This document shows, in pieces, positions 26,886 to 32,182 of a DNA stretch of 32,182 bases. Below the pieces are notes generated by a model, which was given only the letters and a program-made list of their open reading frames with translations, was not told the DNA's origin and ran no database searches. The position numbers and the translations under genes are program-made. The stretch's first letter is position 1; each line of letters starts with the position of its first letter. Origin of the DNA: Burkholderiaceae bacterium (GTDB lineage Bacteria > Pseudomonadota > Gammaproteobacteria > Burkholderiales > Burkholderiaceae); NCBI GenBank assembly GCA_947447945.1, contig CANFLR010000021.1:1-32182 (forward strand). The letters run 5' to 3'.

Positions 26886-27033
26886 GGAATGTTGCGGACG
26901 GGGATCTTCGCGCGCCGATGACGCGTCCTAAGCCGCCTGGCCATGATGCGCAATTGACGCCTGAACTCTGAAAGTACCATTCTGTTCGACCCAGCTTACG
27001 GGGAAGTGAGCTAGGTGATTCGAAGGCAGAAGG
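26881..27033 (+). promoter_or_regulatory. Riboswitch expression platform and ribosome binding site
   Basis: Downstream of the aptamer are CAGGTGG (26881-26887) with CCGCCTG (26933-26939), GGACG (26896-26900) with CGTCC (26924-26928), and a hairpin at 26989-27016 (ACCCAGCTTA with TGAGCTAGGT, one mismatch). GCAATTGACG (26950-26959) is perfectly complementary to CGTCAATTGC (26823-26832) inside the aptamer. AGAAGG (27028-27033) is the Shine-Dalgarno, 6 nt before the ATG. No U-tract terminator is visible, which points to control of translation. Confidence 0.5.
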
Positions 27034-27039
27034 TTCATC

Positions 27040-29010
27040 ATGAAACAGCAGTTCAGTATTCACACTCGGGGTGGATTGCGCACCCTACTTTGTAGCGCAG
27101 CCATTTTTCTCAGTTCAATAGCGTCAGGACAAAATCAGTCTCAGGTCTTAGTAGCGCTCACCCCATCCCCCATGGATCCGGTCATTGTTACTGCCACCCG
27201 AACCCCCACTAAAGCCAATGATGTCTTGGCAGACAACGTCTACATTGGCCCCGAAGAAATCGCCCAAGCAGGACAGACCTCGCTTGTAGAACTCCTCCAA
27301 AAGCAAAAAGGTATCACTATCTCTAGCTATGGCACTGGCGGTTCAAATGCCAGCGTCTTTTTACGAGGCACGACCAATAACCAAACCTTGGTTCTCATCG
27401 ATGGAGTGCGCGCGGATGATTCTTTTAGCGGTGGCGCCAATTGGTCAGTCATTCCACTCACCATCATCGATCATATTGAAGTCGTCTTTGGCCCCCAAAG
27501 CAGTCTTTATGGTGCAGATGCAATTGGTGGTGTCATTCAAATTTTTACCAAAAGAGGTGAAGGTCCCCCCATCGTCGGTGCCTCGATTGGCTATGGTACA
27601 TACGGCACTTCAATCAGTGAAGCCAGTGTTAGTGGCTCAACCCAAGGCGCGCAAAAAATTCGCTATGCTTTGGCGGCAAGTCAAACCCTATCGATGGGTT
27701 TTAACACCATCGCACCGAACAATAAAGATTACCTAGTGCCTGGTGGACGCACGGGCTATGTTCAGGATAGCGCTACAGGCAAACTGTCTCAGGAGTGGAG
27801 TCGCGGTCAGGAGCTGGGTTTACAGTTCTTGCAAAGCAGATTAAACAATCAACTACCTGGCTTAGACCCGCAAGAATTTACTTTTCAGCAAACCCAAAAT
27901 CAAATCTCTCAACTGGGTACGTACTCGCTGTACTCCAAAAATCAAATGACGGATATTTGGAAAAGCTTGCTCCAAATTTCTGCGCAAACCAATAATGGAC
28001 TCAATCATTCGCCACAAACACCAGATGGATATGGTCCCTATGACAGCACACTCAATCAGCGGCAGAACACCTATACCTGGCAAAACGATATCTCACTAGG
28101 AACCGATATTTTGCAGGTACTCGCCGAAAGAAGAACACAAGCGGTCAGCAGCAATCAATTGGACTACAACGCAGCTGGTCCGGCCTACCCTATGCTCGGA
28201 TTTAGTCAAACGCGCAATACCAACTCGAGTGCCTTGATCTACCAAATGAAGCGGGATGCCAATCTTGCTAATTTCTCCATTCGCAATGACAGCATTTCGG
28301 GGTATGGGCCTCAAACTACCGGGGCAGCAGCCTACGGATATTTCTTCACCAAAGAGTGGCGCGCAAACCTGAACTACGGTACTGGATTTCGAGCGCCTAC
28401 CTTTAATGACCTCTACTACCCTGGTTATGGCAACCCCGCCTTGATGCCTGAAAAAAGTAAAAATACTGAGGCTGGTCTTCATTTTGAACAGGCCGGAGCA
28501 AATGCCCATCTGGTGGTTTTTAGTAACTCGATATCCAACCTCATCCAGGTCAGTCAATTTGGTTGCCCAGTCAACACCGGCTATTTTGGTTGCGCATCAA
28601 ATGTAGCAAGTGCCAAAATTACTGGCCTGTCATTGAGTGGGGCGAAAGAGCTTACAAACTTCAATTTCAAAGGCTCGTTTACCCAACAGAACCCAGTAAA
28701 TGAAGGTACCAATAGCACACTCATTAAACAAGCAAAGCAGTATGGCAACCTAGCGGCAGAGTACCTCTATGCCAAAGTCACTGCGGGGCTTGGTGCGACC
28801 TTTTCTGGAAGGCGCAATGACTACCAAGGCGAGAGCACCGGAATGGGTGCTTATACGATCTATAACCTCTATGCCAATTACGACTTAGAGAAAGACTTGA
28901 GCCTCTTTGCCCGCTGGAATAACGTATTTAATAAGGATTACCAACTGAGCTACGGCTATAACACCCCGGGATCGAACTTCTTTGCCGGCATCCGCTATGC
29001 CATGAAATAA
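27040..29010 (+). CDS. btuB: TonB-dependent outer-membrane receptor, BtuB-like (cobalamin uptake)
   Basis: A 656-residue outer-membrane receptor. It has a signal peptide (about 1-30), a TonB box DPVIVTATRTP (46-56), a plug domain (SVFLRGTTNNQTLVLIDGVRADD; GPQSSLYGADAIGGVIQIFTKR) and a beta-barrel ending in an aromatic-rich strand near GIRYAMK. The plug sequence is of the BtuB type, and the cobalamin riboswitch in front makes vitamin B12 or a related corrinoid the likely substrate. The barrel is divergent, as is usual. No btuCDF transport genes lie in the window. Whether the gene is also under the neighbouring Crp/Fnr regulator is inference from the box at 26643-26654. Confidence 0.88.
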   Translation: MKQQFSIHTRGGLRTLLCSAAIFLSSIASGQNQSQVLVALTPSPMDPVIVTATRTPTKANDVLADNVYIGPEEIAQAGQTSLVELLQKQKGITISSYGTGGSNASVFLRGTTNNQTLVLIDGVRADDSFSGGANWSVIPLTIIDHIEVVFGPQSSLYGADAIGGVIQIFTKRGEGPPIVGASIGYGTYGTSISEASVSGSTQGAQKIRYALAASQTLSMGFNTIAPNNKDYLVPGGRTGYVQDSATGKLSQEWSRGQELGLQFLQSRLNNQLPGLDPQEFTFQQTQNQISQLGTYSLYSKNQMTDIWKSLLQISAQTNNGLNHSPQTPDGYGPYDSTLNQRQNTYTWQNDISLGTDILQVLAERRTQAVSSNQLDYNAAGPAYPMLGFSQTRNTNSSALIYQMKRDANLANFSIRNDSISGYGPQTTGAAAYGYFFTKEWRANLNYGTGFRAPTFNDLYYPGYGNPALMPEKSKNTEAGLHFEQAGANAHLVVFSNSISNLIQVSQFGCPVNTGYFGCASNVASAKITGLSLSGAKELTNFNFKGSFTQQNPVNEGTNSTLIKQAKQYGNLAAEYLYAKVTAGLGATFSGRRNDYQGESTGMGAYTIYNLYANYDLEKDLSLFARWNNVFNKDYQLSYGYNTPGSNFFAGIRYAMK

Positions 29011-29022
29011 GCAAACAGGGGC

Positions 29023-29050
29023 TTGCAGGGTTTGCAGTCAAGGCTACAAT
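29023..29050 (+). promoter_or_regulatory. Promoter of the coiled-coil/zapA operon
   Basis: TTGCAG (29023-29028), 16 nt, TACAAT (29045-29050) form a good sigma-70 promoter right after the receptor gene. The predicted start is at about 29057, which is the A of the ATG of the next gene, so the message could be leaderless. Confidence 0.55.
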
Positions 29051-29056
29051 GCCAAT

Positions 29057-29338
29057 ATGAATGAGCAAAATCCGCCCTCCCCTCAGGATGTCAAAATGGA
29101 TGACCTAAGGGCGTCCGTTGAGCGTGTCGCTGAAAAGTTAGAGCGCATTGCGCAGGCCGTAAAAAGCCTCAATCAGAATCGCGCTCAACTCGAAGGCAAG
29201 ATCGAGGATGCCCAAAAACGGATTCAACATATTTTGAGCAGGCTGCCAGAACAAAGTGATGGTCGCCAAATGAATTTACTCGGCGAAGCAACTCCCCCAA
29301 CAAACTTAGAGGATGACAATGAGCCAACGACGCATTGA
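29057..29338 (+). CDS. Small coiled-coil protein upstream of zapA (ZapB-like)
   Basis: A 93-residue soluble protein whose middle (about 15-65) is a heptad-rich coiled coil (VERVAEKLERIAQAVKSLNQNRAQLEGKIEDAQKRIQHIL), followed by an acidic, disordered tail. Small coiled-coil proteins directly before zapA are common in beta- and gammaproteobacteria and resemble ZapB or the DUF904 group, but I cannot assign it with certainty. A role with ZapA at the division ring is plausible. Its 3' end overlaps zapA by 20 nt. There is no good Shine-Dalgarno; the promoter spacing suggests a leaderless start. Confidence 0.7.
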   Translation: MNEQNPPSPQDVKMDDLRASVERVAEKLERIAQAVKSLNQNRAQLEGKIEDAQKRIQHILSRLPEQSDGRQMNLLGEATPPTNLEDDNEPTTH

Positions 29339-29681
29339 AGTAACGCTTGCTGGTCAAAAAATTGCCCTCGCTACCAGTGTTGAACATGAGCCACTGCTGC
29401 GCGCTGCATGCACTTTGGTGGATGAACAAATTCAGCTCGCGATTAATGGTGGTAACCGTAGCATCGAGCGCGCGAGCATGATGGCGGCACTCAAAATTGC
29501 TGGCGATCTCATTACCTTGAAAAACACTGCACCAGATACCAAAGCACAAAGGAGCTCCCCGACAGTAGACTCTGAAGAAGTCGCTCTCTTACAAAGTAAG
29601 ATTCAATCTTTAGAGAATCAAGTCGATACTTTGCTGCAAACCCTTTCCCTGCCTGGTTCGCCAAGGCCAATAGTTCCTTGA
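29319..29681 (+). CDS. zapA: Cell division protein ZapA
   Basis: A 120-residue ZapA-family protein, which bundles FtsZ protofilaments at mid-cell. The N-terminal globular part has VTLAGQKIALATSVEHEPLLRAACTLVDEQI, then the helix SIERASMMAALKIAGDLITL and a C-terminal coiled coil (about 78-108). The start is the ATG at 29319, not the one at 29313: AGAGG lies 6 nt before it but directly abuts the earlier ATG. The stop codon lies inside the 5' arm of the following 6S RNA gene. Confidence 0.92.
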   Translation: MSQRRIEVTLAGQKIALATSVEHEPLLRAACTLVDEQIQLAINGGNRSIERASMMAALKIAGDLITLKNTAPDTKAQRSSPTVDSEEVALLQSKIQSLENQVDTLLQTLSLPGSPRPIVP

Positions 29682-29860
29682 ACCGATGCGCAAGCATCCG
29701 GGACGATCTTTACATTGTGGGCGTGAGCGTTTCGAAACTTCACAGTGGCAGCTTCGCGCTGTTCACTCCCTGAGTTTCTTAATGCACCCGAAGCAAAGTA
29801 GCCGTTCCACCTTGAACCTTAGGGTTCAGGATGACGGCCTAGCGGCTAAGGCGGGGAATT
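29670..29860 (+). ncRNA. ssrS: 6S RNA
   Basis: The stretch TTCCACCTTGAACCTTAGGG with TTCAGGATGACGGCCTAGCGG closely matches the 3' half of E. coli 6S RNA (CACCUUGAACCAAGGGUUCAAGG...ACAGCCUGCGGCGGC). The 5' side has GCGCAAGC...CGGGAC, the counterpart of UUCGCAAGCGGG, and CCCTGAG lies on the central-bubble side. AGTTCC/GGAATT-type pairing closes the ends. The position after zapA is the classic ssrS locus. 6S RNA mimics an open promoter and binds sigma-70 RNA polymerase in stationary phase. The ends are approximate; the 5' end overlaps the zapA stop. Confidence 0.88.
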
Positions 29861-29861
29861 C

Positions 29862-30680
29862 ATGGCACTGAGCGATATTGTGATGTTGATGTTGTGCGGC
29901 AGTATCTCGGGGTTTCTGGCTGGACTACTCGGTATTGGCGGAGGGATGATTTTGGTGCCCTTCATGATTGTGGTTTTCAATCACCTGGGCTTTAAGCAAG
30001 ATCTGATCGTGCACATGGCGATTGCCACAGGCATGGCAACGATTTTATTTACCTCAGTCTCCGCAATTTGGGCGCATTACAAACATCGTTCAATTGACTG
30101 GAAGCTGGTGATCGCTTTGAGTCCTGGCTTGATCATTGGCGGACTGATTGGTGGCAGCAAAATATTTGAGGCGCTCAAAACATCTTGGCTCTCTTTATTT
30201 TTCGCCTTCTTTATTGTGTACAGCTCGCTACAAATGTTCCTTAATACCAAACCCAAGCCCGGTAGAAATTTACCTGGGCCACTTGGTCTTTTTTCCTTTG
30301 GTGCACTTGCGGGTGGTTTGGCTAGTATTTTTGGTGCTGGTGGCGCCTTCATCACCGTACCGTTTTTACTGTGGTGCAATGTCAGGCCCCATGTCGCGAT
30401 GGCAAGCTCTTCAGGTCTAGGCTTTCCGATTGCTGCATCGGCAACGATTGGTTACATCTACGGTAGTTGGGGTGATCCTGGTCTGCCACCTGGCTCCCTA
30501 GGCTTTGTTTATTTACCAGCCTTAGTCTGCATTGCTGCAGTCAGCATTGTGACTGCACCATTTGGCGCTAGGCTAGCCAGAAAACTCGATGTCGCTCAAC
30601 TCAAAAAAGTATTTAGTATTGTGCTGTTTTCCATTGCGGCCTTCATGCTCAATGAAAGCCGCAAGGCATTCGGTTTTTAA
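29862..30680 (+). CDS. TauE/SafE-family membrane permease
   Basis: A 272-residue integral membrane protein with about eight hydrophobic segments. The two family repeats are visible: GFLAGLLGIGGGMILVPFM (17-35) and the related GGLASIFGAGGAFITVPFLLW in the second half. Members are proposed exporters of sulfite, sulfoacetate or other organic anions; the substrate here is unknown. It begins 1-2 nt after the end of 6S RNA, where fau (ygfA) sits in many proteobacteria. Its stop TAA and the stop of the convergent ligase gene share the palindrome TTAA at 30677-30680. Confidence 0.88.
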   Translation: MALSDIVMLMLCGSISGFLAGLLGIGGGMILVPFMIVVFNHLGFKQDLIVHMAIATGMATILFTSVSAIWAHYKHRSIDWKLVIALSPGLIIGGLIGGSKIFEALKTSWLSLFFAFFIVYSSLQMFLNTKPKPGRNLPGPLGLFSFGALAGGLASIFGAGGAFITVPFLLWCNVRPHVAMASSSGLGFPIAASATIGYIYGSWGDPGLPPGSLGFVYLPALVCIAAVSIVTAPFGARLARKLDVAQLKKVFSIVLFSIAAFMLNESRKAFGF

Positions 30681-32182
30681 GCAGTATATTGCTGACGCAA
30701 AATATTCTTTTGTACCTTACCCATCGCATTACGCGGTAAGTCAGCAACGATTTCTAAGCGCTTCGGAATTTTGAAATTCGCAATTTGCGTTTTCAAAGTT
30801 GCAATCATCGCCTGAGCATCCAAAGTCACTCCTGCCTTAGGCACTACTACCGCCATGACTGCTTCACCAAAATCAGGATGCGGAATCCCAATCACTGCGC
30901 TCTCATCGACGCCATCCATATCATCAATGAAGCTCTCGATCTCTTTTGGATAGACGTTATAGCCACCGGAAATAATTAAATCCTTGCTACGACCGACGAT
31001 ACAGAGGTAATCCTTAGGGGCATTACCACCATTAGCAGAGCCGCCCCAGCGACCCACGTCGCCCGTCTTAAACCAACCGTCTTTGGTAAATTCTTCGGCG
31101 GTCTTTTCGGGCATATTCCAGTAGCCCTTAAATACATTAGGGCCCTTTACCTGAATATTGCCAATCTCATTCACACCACAGGGCTTATTAGCCTCATCAA
31201 CCACGCGCACTTTGACGCCAGGTAATGGCAAGCCGACTGAACCGCCTACACGATTGCCTTTGTAGGGATTAGAGACCAACATGACCGTCTCACTCATGCC
31301 ATAGCGCTCAAGGATTGGTTGGCCAATCAACTCTTTAAAGGCGTTAAAAGTCTCGGTCAGCAACGGTGCAGAGCCCGAAACAAACAAGCGCATATTGCGG
31401 GTGACTTCTTTTGTGAAACCCTGATCTGCCAGTAAGCGCACATAGAATGTCGGCACACCCATCATCACAGTAGATTTGGGCATATGGTGAATTAATTGCG
31501 CTGTATCTAAACGGGGTAACCAAATCATTTTGCTGCCATTAATTAAAGCGCCATGAGCAGCGACAAACAGACCGTGCACATGGAAGATAGGCAGAGCATG
31601 CAGTAAGACGTCGCCTTTTTTCCAGCCCCAGAATTTTTGCAAGACTTGCGCATTACTGCCTAAGTTCTGATGGGTCAACATCGCACCCTTGCTACGACCA
31701 GTAGTGCCAGAGGTATACAGAATCGCTGCTAGGTCATCATCTTTTGTAGCCACTGTTTTGAAGCGATCGCTCTGCACTGAAGAGCGCTCCAACAAGCTAC
31801 CGGTTCGGTTGTCATCTAAGGTTAAGACATGCTTGGTGCCTGCCTTAAAGGCCACTTTAGAGAGCCATACAAAATTTTTGCTACTACAAACTACTAGCGC
31901 AGGTTCGGCGTTTTCAATAAAGTACTGCATCTCTGCAGCTTGATAAGCAGTATTCAGAGGAAGGTATACATAGCCAGCACGAATGGTAGCGAGGTACAAA
32001 AATAAGGCTTCAGGAGACTTTTCAACTTGAACTGCAATCCGCGCGCCCTTAGGAAGCTTTAAGTTCTTTAGCAGGTTGGCCATCATGGCACTAGCCCGCT
32101 CTACATCACCCCAGGAGTAGTACAAACCATCGTGCGTTTCAATGGCACATGCTTTTTGATCTTTTGGAAAGCCTTTTTCCAA
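30677..32182 (-). CDS. matB: AMP-forming acyl-CoA synthetase, malonyl-CoA synthetase (MatB)-like, C-terminal part
   Basis: This is a 501-residue fragment; the 5' end lies beyond the right edge. ANL-superfamily motifs: P-loop LYTSGTTGRSKGAML, FKTGDVGRW, RSKDLIISGGYNVYPKEIE (hinge and A8) and AMGKVQKN with the catalytic lysine near the end. The N-terminal VQVEKSPEALFLYLATIRAGYVYLPLNTAY is very close to malonyl-CoA synthetases, which make malonyl-CoA from malonate, ATP and CoA. Another dicarboxylate, including oxalate, cannot be excluded. It shares its TTAA stop with the convergent permease gene. Confidence 0.85.
   Translation of the reverse strand: MEKGFPKDQKACAIETHDGLYYSWGDVERASAMMANLLKNLKLPKGARIAVQVEKSPEALFLYLATIRAGYVYLPLNTAYQAAEMQYFIENAEPALVVCSSKNFVWLSKVAFKAGTKHVLTLDDNRTGSLLERSSVQSDRFKTVATKDDDLAAILYTSGTTGRSKGAMLTHQNLGSNAQVLQKFWGWKKGDVLLHALPIFHVHGLFVAAHGALINGSKMIWLPRLDTAQLIHHMPKSTVMMGVPTFYVRLLADQGFTKEVTRNMRLFVSGSAPLLTETFNAFKELIGQPILERYGMSETVMLVSNPYKGNRVGGSVGLPLPGVKVRVVDEANKPCGVNEIGNIQVKGPNVFKGYWNMPEKTAEEFTKDGWFKTGDVGRWGGSANGGNAPKDYLCIVGRSKDLIISGGYNVYPKEIESFIDDMDGVDESAVIGIPHPDFGEAVMAVVVPKAGVTLDAQAMIATLKTQIANFKIPKRLEIVADLPRNAMGKVQKNILRQQYTA

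Noticed and set aside
29169..29549. 126-codon minus-strand frame over zapA
   Set aside because: Shadow of zapA and the coiled-coil gene, both of which have clear family or context support.

Overview
The window looks like a chromosomal segment of a betaproteobacterium of the Burkholderiaceae, most likely Polynucleobacter or a close relative. The evidence is gene content and order: divergent argH / hemC-hemD, a DUF3460-scpA-panC operon, zapA followed by 6S RNA, FdhD, dCTP deaminase, a large Orn/Lys/Arg decarboxylase, and Oxalobacter-like oxalate genes. Base composition is moderate and gene packing is tight. The genus is inferred from memory, not from a search. I see no IS element, prophage, CRISPR array, tRNA or rRNA operon.

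Layout. 1-1013: 3' part of a coniferyl-aldehyde-type dehydrogenase. 1014-3489: RhlE-like DEAD-box helicase with a structured leader, followed after 2 nt by ubiC (ubiquinone). 3478-5308 (minus): hemC-hemD (tetrapyrroles). 5352-8868 (plus): argH followed closely by TRAP-transporter permeases DctQ and DctM, with no binding protein nearby. 8900-10705 (minus): DUF3313 lipoprotein, EF-hand protein and a membrane fatty acid hydroxylase. 10706-11041: non-coding stretch with a probable LuxR-HTH remnant. 11042-14809 (minus): fdhD, dcd and a PLP amino-acid decarboxylase. 14963-19961 (plus): metG, DUF3460-scpA-panC and an MFS transporter.

19973-26604 (minus) is the most interesting region, an oxalate/formyl-CoA locus. 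In order of transcription it holds a cysteine-free Crp/Fnr-type regulator, oxalyl-CoA decarboxylase (oxc), formyl-CoA:oxalate CoA-transferase (frc), a strong terminator, a free-standing PAS protein, a second frc paralogue, and a formyltransferase/hydrolase-like enzyme one base after the second frc. Frc and Oxc would run the cycle oxalate + formyl-CoA -> oxalyl-CoA + formate, then oxalyl-CoA -> formyl-CoA + CO2. The formyltransferase-like protein could connect formyl groups to folate or hydrolyse them. The regulator has an FNR-type E-x-x-S-R recognition helix. FNR-like palindromes lie at exactly -41.5 from plausible -10 hexamers in front of oxc and, on the other side of the regulator gene, in front of a cobalamin riboswitch and TonB receptor gene. 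I propose one small regulon that links oxalate use and B12 uptake.

26620-32182: cobalamin riboswitch and BtuB-like receptor, a coiled-coil ZapB-like protein, zapA, 6S RNA, a TauE/SafE permease, and convergently the 3' part of a malonyl-CoA-synthetase-like AMP-forming ligase that runs off the window.
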